Assembly (NCBI RefSeq): GCF_026153355.1
Contig: NZ_CP110636.1
Span: 1,116,001 to 1,180,000, forward strand
Direction: 5' to 3'
Origin: Streptomyces endophytica
GTDB taxonomy: Bacteria; Actinomycetota; Actinomycetes; Streptomycetales; Streptomycetaceae
Length of the DNA: 64,000 nt
Part shown: positions 19,482 through 28,899 of the stretch, one piece after another
Layout: the number at the start of each line of letters is the position of its first letter
How positions within the stretch are numbered: the first letter of the stretch is position 1
Notes under the pieces: generated by a model
Seen by the model: the letters and a program-made list of their open reading frames with translations, nothing else
The model's database searches: none
Told to the model about the DNA's origin: nothing
Position numbers and translations under genes: made by a program

Positions 19482-20648
19482 CTACTGGCCGGCGAACTTG
19501 CGGCTGATGCCGTCGAAGACCCGCTGCGCCTCGGGGCCGAGGTGCGGGCCGGCCAGCCAGGTGTGCGCGTTGGAGCTGATGGAGGTGTTGGAGACCAGGG
19601 TCAGCTTGCCACCGCGGTTGACGAACCAGCCGCCGCCGGAGGTGCCGCCGGTCATCGTGCAGCCGATGCGGTGCATGGCGGGCGTGCCCTGCTGCATGAC
19701 CAGCCGGCCGGGGCGGGCCGGGCAGTTCATCATCCGCGCGCCGTCGTACGGGGGCGCGGCCGGGTAGCCGAACGCGTCGAGCGAGCTGATGCCGTCGGCG
19801 GAGGGGGCGTTGAACCACACCTGGGCGGCGGCGCCGACGGTCTCCTGGAGCGACTTGCCGCTGCCGTTCTCCGGCTTCACGTGCAGCACCGCGAAGTCGT
19901 AGGCCGAGCCGCCGTTGCCGGTCTCCTCGCTGCCCATGTTGATCCACTCACCGGACGTGGTGATCCAGTCCGCCCAGAAGCGGCCGTAGGGGGTGACCTG
20001 CTGGGCGGGGGTGGCGCCGACCTGGTTCATCGGGACGCCGTTGTCGTTGTACGACGGGACGAAGACGATGTTGCGCATCCAGCCGCCCTGCTTGCCGGAG
20101 TGCACGCAGTGGCCGGCGGTCCACACCAGGTTGGACTTCCCCGGGTGCGCGGGGTCCTCGACGATCGTGCCGGAGCAGACCATCGGGCCCTTGGGGCTGT
20201 CGAAGAAGATCTTGCCGACCGGCGCCATGTGCTGGTGGTACGGGCGGGCGACCTGCTCGGCGGTGACCGGCCGCGGCTCGGGGTCGGAGGCGGATCCGCT
20301 GCCCGCGCCGGTGGCGTTCACCCCGATCTCCGGGGCGGCCTTGGCCTTGGCCAGCCGGTCGGCCTTCCAGTGGTCCTTGATGATCGGGTTGGCGAAGTCC
20401 GAGGCCTTGCGGGCCCAGTCACCCCAGTCGTTCCAGCCGCCGTCCTTCCACTTCTTCAGGCCGTCGATGCTGGTCGGCATGCCCTTGGGCAGCTTCAGGC
20501 CCCCGTCGCCCGGGCCCTTCTGGTCGGCGGCGGCCGAACTGCCGGGCGCGGCGGCCTTGTCGTCGCTGGGGCCGCACCCGGTGGCGGTGACCGCGAGCAA
20601 AGCGGCCACGGCGACGGCCGCGGCGGTGGAACGGCGGATGGCAGGCAT
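19482..20648 (-). CDS. Trypsin-like serine peptidase lipoprotein
   Basis: A 388-residue exported protease of the trypsin-like fold. The signal segment ends in a lipobox (VTATGC) near residue 26, so it is a membrane-anchored lipoprotein. Catalytic elements are visible: His in LVWTAGHCVHSG, Asp in YDFAVLHVKP and Ser in GGTSGGGWFV. The remaining region, including WNDWGDWARKASDFANPI, is a probable pro- or accessory segment. The start is at the ATG 20646-20648 immediately before PAIRRSTAAAVAV; an upstream GGGGGA is 11 nt away. It likely cleaves extracellular or wall proteins; the target is unknown. Confidence 0.85.
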   Translation of the reverse strand: MPAIRRSTAAAVAVAALLAVTATGCGPSDDKAAAPGSSAAADQKGPGDGGLKLPKGMPTSIDGLKKWKDGGWNDWGDWARKASDFANPIIKDHWKADRLAKAKAAPEIGVNATGAGSGSASDPEPRPVTAEQVARPYHQHMAPVGKIFFDSPKGPMVCSGTIVEDPAHPGKSNLVWTAGHCVHSGKQGGWMRNIVFVPSYNDNGVPMNQVGATPAQQVTPYGRFWADWITTSGEWINMGSEETGNGGSAYDFAVLHVKPENGSGKSLQETVGAAAQVWFNAPSADGISSLDAFGYPAAPPYDGARMMNCPARPGRLVMQQGTPAMHRIGCTMTGGTSGGGWFVNRGGKLTLVSNTSISSNAHTWLAGPHLGPEAQRVFDGISRKFAGQ

Positions 20649-20816
20649 GGAAGCGGAAGTCCCCCCGGTGCGTGGCGGCCGCGGCACGCGGCGCCATGGT
20701 GTGCTGTGTCATGTCCCGTCTCGGACTGCGCCCTACTATGCCGCCCCTCAGGGCCCGGGAGACGGCCAGGGCCGAGAGGCCCGGGGACATAACGGGAGGG
20801 GTCACCGCACGTCGGA

Positions 20817-20849
20817 CGGCCCCGCACCGGCGGCAGCGGTGCGGGGCCG
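20817..20849. terminator. 13-bp GC-rich hairpin
   Basis: CGGCCCCGCACCG at 20817-20829 pairs perfectly with CGGTGCGGGGCCG at 20837-20849. It sits in the gap between two minus-strand genes. Confidence 0.65.
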
Positions 20850-20904
20850 AGTGCCGCCCACGCTCCCCCCACAGGAGGCAGGCAGCGGTCGGGGGACGAA
20901 AGAC

Positions 20905-20944
20905 GGAGAGGCCCAGGACCTCGGGGGTGGTCCTGAGCCTCTCC
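20905..20944. terminator. Terminator hairpin of the gene ending at 20969
   Basis: GGAGAGGCCCAGGACC (20905-20920) pairs with GGTCCTGAGCCTCTCC (20929-20944), with one mismatch and an 8-nt loop. It begins 24 nt after the stop codon on the minus strand. Confidence 0.75.
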
Positions 20945-20968
20945 TGGAGGTGGGCCGGTGGCGGGTGG

Positions 20969-21394
20969 TTACCGCAGGAGCTTGACGATCAGCTCCAGCA
21001 CGTACTTGTCGACCTTCTCCAGGACGATCCGGACCGGGCTCGACGGCTTGAGGGTCTTCACCCACTTCCGGAAGGCGGCGACGCCCTTCTTCGCGGCGGC
21101 CCTGGCCTCCTTGTAGTGCTTGCCGAGCACCTTCTTGAGGAACTTCACGATCGCCTTGGCGCGGTCCTTGGCGTCCTTGCCCGAAATGCCCGGCGCCTGG
21201 GCCTTGTCGAGGCCGGCCGCGTAGGTCACCGCGGTGAGGGTGTTCACGTCACCGGCCGAGCGGACCGCGCCCACCTGGACCGAGGAGACGACCGGCGTCC
21301 GGGAGTGCTGGGCCGCACTGGCCATGGGTGCCGCGACACCCAGCGTGACCGCGGCGGCGAGGGCGGTGGCGGCCATCCGCATCGTCTTGCGCAT
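20969..21394 (-). CDS. Small secreted Lys-rich protein, unknown
   Basis: A 141-residue protein with a clear Sec signal peptide (MRKTMRMAATALAAAVTLGV, cleavage near APMASAA). The mature part is basic and probably helical: KDAKDRAKAIVKFLKKVLG, then KEARAAAKKGVAAFRKW and a C-terminal amphipathic YVLELIVKLLR. The RBS GAGGAG precedes the ATG at 21392-21394. I do not recognise the family. The amphipathic basic helices would suit membrane or wall binding, or an antimicrobial role, but that is speculation. Confidence 0.7.
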   Translation of the reverse strand: MRKTMRMAATALAAAVTLGVAAPMASAAQHSRTPVVSSVQVGAVRSAGDVNTLTAVTYAAGLDKAQAPGISGKDAKDRAKAIVKFLKKVLGKHYKEARAAAKKGVAAFRKWVKTLKPSSPVRIVLEKVDKYVLELIVKLLR

Positions 21395-21578
21395 GGAACT
21401 CCTCTTCTCTCTCTCGCGGCGCACCGGTTGTCGGTGATCGCCCGGAAAGAGTCTTCCGCCGCCGCCCGGCATTCCGCTATTGCCTCTTCGGGCATCGGAC
21501 GGATGGCCAACGGACTTCCGGCCATTGACCGAAAGGGACGGCCACCGAGGGGAATTGAGGATTTCGGCCGAAGGTAAA

Positions 21579-21616
21579 GGAACCTCCTCGCCCGTCCCGA
21601 GGGCGAGGAGGTTTCC
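21579..21616. terminator. 13-bp terminator hairpin after the LuxR-like gene
   Basis: AACCTCCTCGCCC at 21581-21593 pairs with GGGCGAGGAGGTT at 21601-21613 around a 7-nt loop, just past the stop at 21632 on the minus strand. Confidence 0.75.
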
Positions 21617-21631
21617 GGCGGCCTGCCGGGA

Positions 21632-21967
21632 TTACGAACGGTCCACCGGGAGACTGCCGTCCGGCGGGCTGATGTCGTGATGGTGCGCGTAGGCGAAGAT
21701 GGCCGCTTCGATACGGGTGGCCACCTCAATCTTGGTCATGAGATTGGCCAGGTGAGCCTTGACGGTGCGTTCGGTGATGCCGAGTTGCTGCCCGATCTCC
21801 CGATTGGACGCGGCTTTCCCGATGAGGATGAGCACTTGGCGTTCGCGCGGCGTCAGATGAGGGATTCTGGAGGGGTCTCCCGGTGTCGGGCGCGGGCTCG
21901 TGGGGTACGCCACGGTTATCCGCGCAGCCGATAGGTCACTTTTGTTGCACGTATGACTCTGAGGCAA
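21632..21967 (-). CDS. Stand-alone LuxR-type HTH regulator
   Basis: A 111-residue protein that is mostly a LuxR/FixJ DNA-binding domain: LTPRERQVLILIGKAASNRE, then IGQQLGITERTVKAHLANLM. No receiver or other sensor domain is encoded upstream in frame. The start is probably TTG at 21965-21967, with GGAAGG about 9 nt before it. The N-terminal 35 residues are not conserved-looking. It could be a single-domain regulator or the tail of a truncated response regulator. Confidence 0.75.
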   Translation of the reverse strand: MPQSHTCNKSDLSAARITVAYPTSPRPTPGDPSRIPHLTPRERQVLILIGKAASNREIGQQLGITERTVKAHLANLMTKIEVATRIEAAIFAYAHHHDISPPDGSLPVDRS

Positions 21968-22395
21968 AGCAGTTCTACCTTCCCCGTATTCTGCTTATGA
22001 GTCCTGCTGGGCACGGTCGACCCGCTTTCTCCCCGGTTGGTCGAGTCGGGGTTCCGGCGGACGAACATGGGCGTGCGGTCATCGTGCGCTGCGGTCCGCG
22101 GTCCGCCCCGGCATTCCGGGAGGCGGGCGCGGTGACCGCCCGACGCGACCTCGGCCCGGCATGAGCGGCGTCACGGTCGGTAACTGCCCAGCAAAGCGAG
22201 GCCACATGGCCGGAAAGAGCACTTACCGCAGATCTTAAAGGGTTCCTAAACCGCCGGTACGTGTTTGGGAAGTGGATCTCCCCGGCCCCGGCCTGTCCCG
22301 AGGGGCACCGGCCAAAGGGTCAATACCGCCCCGGCGGCCCCGTTCGTACGCTCGGTCTCCCCTCCGTACCCCGGAACTGAGCAAGAGGAGATTTC
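21968..22395. other. Intergenic region, divergent promoters
   Basis: A 428-nt region between the divergent LuxR-like gene and a secreted-protein gene. It contains short AT-rich patches (GATCTTAAAGGGTTCCTAAA near 22233) and no supported gene. Confidence 0.5.
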
Positions 22396-23133
22396 ATGAG
22401 CAGCGGTTCCACCATGCGCCGGATCGGGTCAGCCGCCGTGGCCGGCGCGGCGGCGCTCGCGGTGCTGGCACCCACGGCCTCGGCCGCCGGCCGGCCGGCG
22501 CCGCCGGCGCCCGTGGGCGCCGTGCAGCACTCGCTCATGAGCAAGCTGACGGTCACGGGCTACCTGCAGTACCTGGCGTCCCGGCACACCCCCGAGGCGA
22601 AGCGGACCCTCACGGCGTTCCGCGCGCTGCCGAAGGCCAAGCAGCAGAAGTTCGTCGGCTACCTGCAGAACCGCAAGGTCTACCAGGCGCTCACCGCGTC
22701 GCTGAAGGGCACCACCCGGCCCGGCGGCCTGCGCAGGGCCACTCCGTACAACCCGGATGTGTCCTTCGTGAAGGAGGTGCGGGTCGAGGCCAAGGGAAAG
22801 GTCGCCGGTGCGGTGAACACCCGGGTCGGCTTCGCGATGTCGGAGGAGATCTTCGGCATCCCGGTCACCACCGAGAAGGTGTGGGTGCAGTACCTGGCCA
22901 AGGGCGGCCGGGCCACCCAGCTCAAGGGCGGCGGCGCGACGGTGACCAACGTCAACGCGGCGGTGGACATCAAGGGCGGCGGCACGCCGCGCCTGGTCCG
23001 TGGGGCGGCCACCCTCTCCGCCACCTGGAAGGCCACCCCGCGCCACGCCTCCTTCGGCAAGGGGATCGACAAGCTCCAGGCCCTCGACGCCGGTGTGCAG
23101 GGCTACTGGCGGGCGAGCCTGCACAACGCCTGA
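22396..23133 (+). CDS. Secreted protein, unknown
   Basis: A 245-residue exported protein. The signal peptide runs to LAPTASAAG near residue 32. The mature part begins with a helical region (SKLTVTGYLQYLASRHTPEA, RALPKAKQQKFVGYLQNRKV). It then has a beta-rich stretch with VSFVKEVRVEAKGKVAGAV and VWVQYLAKGGRAT. GAGGAG 7 nt upstream supports ATG 22396. I recognise no catalytic motif. It may be a wall-associated or adhesion protein. Confidence 0.7.
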   Translation: MSSGSTMRRIGSAAVAGAAALAVLAPTASAAGRPAPPAPVGAVQHSLMSKLTVTGYLQYLASRHTPEAKRTLTAFRALPKAKQQKFVGYLQNRKVYQALTASLKGTTRPGGLRRATPYNPDVSFVKEVRVEAKGKVAGAVNTRVGFAMSEEIFGIPVTTEKVWVQYLAKGGRATQLKGGGATVTNVNAAVDIKGGGTPRLVRGAATLSATWKATPRHASFGKGIDKLQALDAGVQGYWRASLHNA

Positions 23134-23154
23134 GCCGGTGCGGACCGCCGCGCG

Positions 23155-23382
23155 TCACGGACGGGCGGCGGGCACCCTCGGGTCCCGGTACGCGGCGGCG
23201 CGCGGCTGCCGTCCCGGTCCGCCCGGTCCTCCTGATGCCCCATGGCGGAACTCCCCGAGTTGTTCCGCCGTGGGGTACCACTGTTTCTGGCAACGGCAGC
23301 ACCACCAGCGCCAGTTGTCCCAGTCGGTACTGGTCTGGGTGGTGTCCTTCCACAACCAGTCGTCACAGTCGGTCGTGGGCAT
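23155..23382 (-). CDS. Small Trp- and Cys-rich protein, unknown
   Basis: A 75-codon ORF opening MPTTDCDDWLWKDTTQTSTD followed by WDNWRWWCCRCQKQWYPTAE. Seven tryptophans and four cysteines fall within 40 residues, and WWCCRCQKQW looks like a metal knuckle or zinc ribbon half. Codons in this frame are strongly GC-ending, which a shadow frame would not produce with so many Trp. No clear RBS precedes the ATG at 23380-23382, so the start is tentative. The last 25 residues are Gly/Pro/Arg-rich and may be non-conserved. It is convergent with the secreted-protein gene. Confidence 0.5.
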   Translation of the reverse strand: MPTTDCDDWLWKDTTQTSTDWDNWRWWCCRCQKQWYPTAEQLGEFRHGASGGPGGPGRQPRAAAYRDPRVPAARP

Positions 23383-23556
23383 TTCGGGGGAAGCGGCATG
23401 GTGGCATCCTCGGGCGTCCCGGCCCGTGCGCCGGGCCGAACCTCCCGGCCACCATCCGAACGGGTGAGCCCCCACCCGGCGCAGCAGGGCCGGTCCGATG
23501 GGTTCTAGGCTCCTTTCGGACAACACCCCGCCACGCGCCATCCGATGAGGAGACCC

Positions 23557-24516
23557 ATGTCCCCACCCGGCCCCGGACCCGGGCCCGCGGCCCCGTCGTT
23601 CAGCAAGCCGCCGCAGGGGCCCGGGCGCGGTGCCGGGCCGGCGCCGCGGCGGTCCCGGACCGGGCTGGTGGCGCAGTTCGTGCTGCAGTTCGTCTACCTC
23701 CCGCTGTGGGTCCTGGTCGCGGTCGGGCTGGTCGTCCTCGCGATCTGGCTCGACGGCGCCGGCAACGCCAATGTCGGCCCGCCGCCGGGGGTGTTCAGCT
23801 TCTCGAAGGCCGCGCTCTCCTGGCGGCGGCTGCGCATCGAGTGGCACGGCCGGGCCGAGGACTGGGCGCCGTTCACCGAGGAACTGCTGCGGGAACGGTT
23901 CGCCAAGGCGGAGGAGAACAGCGGCTGGGCGCCGGCCCTGCTCCCGCCGAGCGGCGTCCGGCGGGCCACCGCACAGCTGCCGCTGCGCCACTACCGCGGA
24001 CTGGGCGCGGGCGGCGTCGAGCAACTGGCCCGGCGCCACGGCTGGTCGGTGGACTGGTCCCGGCACCGCGCCGGCACGCAGAAGGTGCACCTCTTCCGGC
24101 TGCTGCCGCCCCCGGCGCACACCGGGGTGCCCGACCCGCACGGCCCGCCGGCGCCGCCCGGCGCGCCCTGGGGGCCGCTGCCCGCCCGGCTCGCGATGCC
24201 GCTGCTGACGTTCGTCTTCCTGCCGCGGCTGCGCACGCTGGAGCTGCGCCGCGACCCGGAGGCGTACGCGGCCCCTCTGCGGAAGTATCTGGCCAAGCGG
24301 TTCGCCACGGAGCAGGCCCGCGACCGGCGCGGCCACTACACCGCCGACGACGACGGCCGGATCCTGCGCCGGGTCACCGTCAGCAGCCGGCACTACCGCG
24401 CGGCCGGCGCCCAGACGGTGCTGCGGGTGGCCGCCGAGCAGGGGTGGCGGCTCGACCACTCGTACCGGACCGAGCCGGAACGCACCGTGCGGCTGTGCCG
24501 CCCGGACGGCCCGTAG
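23557..24516 (+). CDS. Membrane protein, unknown
   Basis: A 319-residue protein: a Pro-rich disordered N-terminus (residues 1-45), one strong membrane segment (QFVLQFVYLPLWVLVAVGLV then VLAIWL), and a soluble remainder. The soluble part has two related halves: LPLRHYRGLGAGGVEQLARR with HGWSVDW, and SSRHYRAAGAQTVLRVAAEQ with GWRLDH. The repeated HYR-x(4)-GA-x(3)-L-x-A-x(2)-GW pattern suggests an internal duplication. GAGGAG precedes ATG 23557. The function is unknown. Confidence 0.7.
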   Translation: MSPPGPGPGPAAPSFSKPPQGPGRGAGPAPRRSRTGLVAQFVLQFVYLPLWVLVAVGLVVLAIWLDGAGNANVGPPPGVFSFSKAALSWRRLRIEWHGRAEDWAPFTEELLRERFAKAEENSGWAPALLPPSGVRRATAQLPLRHYRGLGAGGVEQLARRHGWSVDWSRHRAGTQKVHLFRLLPPPAHTGVPDPHGPPAPPGAPWGPLPARLAMPLLTFVFLPRLRTLELRRDPEAYAAPLRKYLAKRFATEQARDRRGHYTADDDGRILRRVTVSSRHYRAAGAQTVLRVAAEQGWRLDHSYRTEPERTVRLCRPDGP

Positions 24517-24541
24517 GCAAGGGCCCGCCCGGCGCACGAGA

Positions 24542-24575
24542 AAGGGGGTGCGGGCCCACGGGCCCGCACCCCCTT
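24542..24575. terminator. 16-bp bidirectional terminator
   Basis: AAGGGGGTGCGGGCCC at 24542-24557 pairs perfectly with its complement at 24560-24575 across a 2-nt spacer, between two convergent genes. Confidence 0.85.
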
Positions 24576-24600
24576 CGTCCGACGTCCGGCCGGCGACCGC

Positions 24601-25596
24601 CTACTTCTTCTTCGGCAGCCAGGCCTTCCAGACGTCCGGGTGCTTGTCCACCCACCGCTTGGCCGCCTCATCGGCGGACAGGCCGCTTGAGGCGATGGAT
24701 TCGGAGACCTCGTTCTGGTCGTCCTTGGTCCACTTGAAGTTCTTCAGGAACGCCGCGGCGCTGCCGCCGCTCTTGGCGAAGTTGGTGTTGAAGTACTTCT
24801 GGAGCGGGGTGGTGGGGTACGCGCAGTCGATGGACTGCGGGTCCTTGGTGCCCTTCTCCGCACAGGCGTCGGTGTACTTGGGGAGCTTGACCTCCACCAT
24901 CGGCACCTGGTTGAAGAGCCACTGCGGCTCGTACCAGTACGTGAGGAAGGGCTTCTTCTCCTTGGCGAACTGCTGGATCTGGGTGATCTGGGCCGCCTCG
25001 GAGCCGGCGAACACCACCTCGTAGTTGAGGTGGAGGTTCTTCACCAGCGCCTTGTCGTTGGTGACGTAGGACGGCGAACCGTCCATCAGCTGGCCCTTGT
25101 TGCCGCTCTCGGACGTGCGCAGCTGCTTGGCGAACTTGTTGAGGTTCTTCCAGTTGGTGACCTCGGGGTGCTTGTCGGCCCAGTACTTGGGGACGTACCA
25201 GCCGATGTGGCCGGTGACACCGTTGCCGCCGCCCGCGGTGATCGTCTTCTTGTCCTTGACGTACCGCTTCTCCTGGTCCGGGTGGCCCCAGTCCTCCAGG
25301 ATCGCGTCGACCCGGCCCTGGCTGAGGGCGTCCCAGGCGGGGATCTCGTCCACCTGGACGGTGTCGACGTGGTAGCCCAGCTGGTGTTCCAGCAGGTACT
25401 TGGCGACGGCCACATTGGACTGCGCGCCGACCCAGGTCTGCACGGACAGTGTGACCGACTTCGAGCCCTTGGCCGCGGCGAACGGCGAGGTCTGCTTGGT
25501 CATGTCGGCCTTGCCGCAGGCGGACAGGGACAGCGAGAGCGCCACCGTGCCGGCGAGCACGGTCGTACCGAGGAAGGCTTTGCGCGTACGGGACAT
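24601..25596 (-). CDS. Glycine betaine/choline ABC transporter substrate-binding lipoprotein
   Basis: A 331-residue OpuAC/ProX-type binding protein. Signal and lipobox LSLSAC lie near residue 26. The mature domain contains VQTWVGAQSNVAVAKYLLEH, ILEDWGHPD, HIGWYVPKYW and KPFLTYWYEPQW; the Trp and Tyr residues would form the aromatic cage for the trimethylammonium group. It is the last gene of the betaine operon, 2 nt after the permease stop. Confidence 0.92.
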   Translation of the reverse strand: MSRTRKAFLGTTVLAGTVALSLSLSACGKADMTKQTSPFAAAKGSKSVTLSVQTWVGAQSNVAVAKYLLEHQLGYHVDTVQVDEIPAWDALSQGRVDAILEDWGHPDQEKRYVKDKKTITAGGGNGVTGHIGWYVPKYWADKHPEVTNWKNLNKFAKQLRTSESGNKGQLMDGSPSYVTNDKALVKNLHLNYEVVFAGSEAAQITQIQQFAKEKKPFLTYWYEPQWLFNQVPMVEVKLPKYTDACAEKGTKDPQSIDCAYPTTPLQKYFNTNFAKSGGSAAAFLKNFKWTKDDQNEVSESIASSGLSADEAAKRWVDKHPDVWKAWLPKKK

Positions 25597-25598
25597 GA

Positions 25599-27608
25599 TC
25601 AGGCTCCCTTCCCCGTCGTACGGCGTTCCGTGGGCTGGGTGACCCGGTCGAGCATCAGGCCCAGGCACACGATGGCCACGCCCGCGACCAGGCCGAGGGC
25701 CAGGTCTCCGGTGGCCAGGCCGGTGACCACGTCGTAGCCGAGGGCACCGCCGCCGACCAGGCCGCCGATGATGACCACGGCGAGGACCAGGACCACGCCC
25801 TGGTTGACGGCGAGCAGCAGGGCCGGCCGGGCCAGCGGCAGCTGCACCTGGCGGAGCATCTGCCAGCGGGTGGCGCCCAGCGAGCGGGCCGACTCCATCG
25901 CGGCGGGGTCGACCTGGCGCAGGCCCTGGGTGGTGATGCGGATGACCGCGGGCAGCGCGTAGACGACCGCGGCCGCGGCGGCCGGGGCGCGGCCCACGGC
26001 GAACAGGGCGACGACCGGGATCAGGTACACGAACTGCGGCATGGTCTGCATGACGTCCAGGACCGGGCGGAGGATCGCCTCGAACCGCTTGCTGCCGGCC
26101 GCCAGGACACCGGTGCCGAAGCCCAGTACCAGGGTCACGATCAGGGCGGCGAGCACCTGGGAGAGGGTGTTCATGGACGGCTTCCACACGCCCAGCACAC
26201 CGATGGCGGCCATCGCGAGGACGGCGGTCAGGGCGGTGCGCCAGGTGCCGATGAGCCAGGCCAGCGCGGCGACGATGAGCAGCGTGCCGTACCAGGGCAG
26301 CGCGGTCAGGCCGTCGCGCAGCGGGTTGAGCACCCAGTTGGTGAAGTGCGCGGCCCAGTCGGCGGTACCGCCGATGAGCGGGACGCCGGAGTAGAGGTGG
26401 TTGACCATCCACTCCTTGAAGTCGTTGACCGGGTGGGCGATGTCCACGGACCAGGCACCGGGCCAGACCGCGGAGCCGGTCAGCCGGCCGGCCAGGGCCA
26501 GCAGGGCGGTGAGCGCGGCCACGCCGGTCCAGACCTGCCAGCCGCGCAGCCACGCCGGGCCGGCGGTGGCGGTGTTGTCGGCCGCGCCGATCCGGGCGCC
26601 GGCCGCGGCGGTGGTGCGGTCCATGACGATGGCCAGCAGCACGATCGGGATGGCGGCGGAGAGCGCGGCGCCGACGTCGACGGAGGCGAGCGCCTGGTAG
26701 ACGCGGTCACCGAGGCCGGCCGCGCCGATCACCGAGGCGATCACGGCCATGGACAGCGCCATCATGATCGTCTGGTTGACGCCGAGCAGCAGTTCCTTGC
26801 GGGCCAGCGGAAGGCGGGCGGTCAGCAGCCGCTGCCGTCCGGTGGCACCGAGCGAGGAGACCGCCTCCAGTACGCCGGGGTCGGCGCCGCGCAGTCCGAG
26901 CGCGGTGAGCCGGGCCATCGGCGGGGCCGCGTAGATGACGGTGGCCAGCAGCGCGGCGGGCACGCCGATGCCGAAGATCAGCACGACGGGCAGCAGATAG
27001 GCGAAGGCCGGCAGCACCTGCATGGTGTCGAGGACCGGGCGCAGGATCCGGAACAGCCGCTCGGAGAGGCCGGCGCCCAGTCCGAGCAGGGCGCCGACGG
27101 CGACCGAGACGGCGACCGCCACGACCATCAGCGCCAGCGTCTGCATGGTCGGGACCCACATCCCGAGCGCCCCGCTGACGAGGAGGGAGACCAGCGCAGT
27201 GGCGGCGATCCGCCAGCCGGCCACCCGCCAGGCGATCAGCGTGACGCCGGTGGTCACGCCGGCCCAGCCGAGGGCGAGCAGCAGCAGATAGACCGCGCGG
27301 ACGGAGATGACCACGGCGTTGGAGAGGTGGCCGAGGAAGTAGACGAACAGCCAGTGGTTGTCGCGGTTGTTGATGATCCAGTCGCTGGTCTTGCCGAGCG
27401 GCCCGGACAGGTCGACGGTGAGCGCGGACGGCCAGGCGGCGCCGGGCCAGGCGGCGTGCACCACGGGGACCAGGACGGCCGCGGCGACGGCGAGCAGCAG
27501 GAGCTTGGCGACGCCGCGGCGGGCCAGCAGGGCGCGGGCCGGGTTGGCCTTGGGTGCGTCGGCGCCGAGGCCGCGCTGAGTGGCGGGGGGTGCGGACGCG
27601 GTACTCAT
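25599..27608 (-). CDS. Betaine ABC transporter permease, two fused domains
   Basis: A 669-residue permease made of two BPD_transp_1 units in one chain. The EAA-type loop appears twice: VLEAVSSLGATGRQRLLTAR with LPLARKELLLGVNQT, and AMESARSLGATRWQMLRQVQ with LPLARPALLLAVNQG. The two halves would replace the usual homodimer. About a dozen membrane helices are visible. Its ATG overlaps the stop of the preceding small ORF in ATGA, and the binding-protein gene follows immediately. Confidence 0.92.
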   Translation of the reverse strand: MSTASAPPATQRGLGADAPKANPARALLARRGVAKLLLLAVAAAVLVPVVHAAWPGAAWPSALTVDLSGPLGKTSDWIINNRDNHWLFVYFLGHLSNAVVISVRAVYLLLLALGWAGVTTGVTLIAWRVAGWRIAATALVSLLVSGALGMWVPTMQTLALMVVAVAVSVAVGALLGLGAGLSERLFRILRPVLDTMQVLPAFAYLLPVVLIFGIGVPAALLATVIYAAPPMARLTALGLRGADPGVLEAVSSLGATGRQRLLTARLPLARKELLLGVNQTIMMALSMAVIASVIGAAGLGDRVYQALASVDVGAALSAAIPIVLLAIVMDRTTAAAGARIGAADNTATAGPAWLRGWQVWTGVAALTALLALAGRLTGSAVWPGAWSVDIAHPVNDFKEWMVNHLYSGVPLIGGTADWAAHFTNWVLNPLRDGLTALPWYGTLLIVAALAWLIGTWRTALTAVLAMAAIGVLGVWKPSMNTLSQVLAALIVTLVLGFGTGVLAAGSKRFEAILRPVLDVMQTMPQFVYLIPVVALFAVGRAPAAAAAVVYALPAVIRITTQGLRQVDPAAMESARSLGATRWQMLRQVQLPLARPALLLAVNQGVVLVLAVVIIGGLVGGGALGYDVVTGLATGDLALGLVAGVAIVCLGLMLDRVTQPTERRTTGKGA

Positions 27609-27777
27609 GCGCGCCCCCGCTTCACGGTGCCGGTCGGCACGCCCAGGGCGGCGGCGCGCTGGGCCTCGCGCCAGCGGCGCAGCAGCGCGGCGCGCAGCCG
27701 GGAGCGGCGGGAGGCGACGGGGGCTCTGGAGCCGACGGCGCGGACGGCGCCGTGGCGGGGGGTGGCGGCGTACATCA

Positions 27778-27778
<1 letters not shown>
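27605..27778 (-). CDS. Small basic ORF coupled between ATPase and permease genes
   Basis: A 57-codon ORF fills exactly the space between the transporter ATPase and permease genes. Its start (ATGATG at 27773-27778) overlaps the ATPase stop as TGATGATG, and its own stop overlaps the permease start as ATGA. The product begins MMYAATPRHGAVRAVGSR and continues through SRRSRLRAALLRRWREAQ, very Arg-rich with one helical stretch. It has no recognised family. Overlap at both ends argues for real translation, at least as a coupling peptide; conservation in other strains is unknown to me. Confidence 0.5.

Positions 27779-28898
<1,120 letters not shown>

Positions 28899-28899
<1 letters not shown>

Larger units (their letters stand above)
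20649..20968. other. Intergenic region with two terminators
   Basis: This 320-nt spacer separates two minus-strand genes. It contains the two strong hairpins listed separately and should contain the promoter of the protease gene. No coding sequence is supported. Confidence 0.6.
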
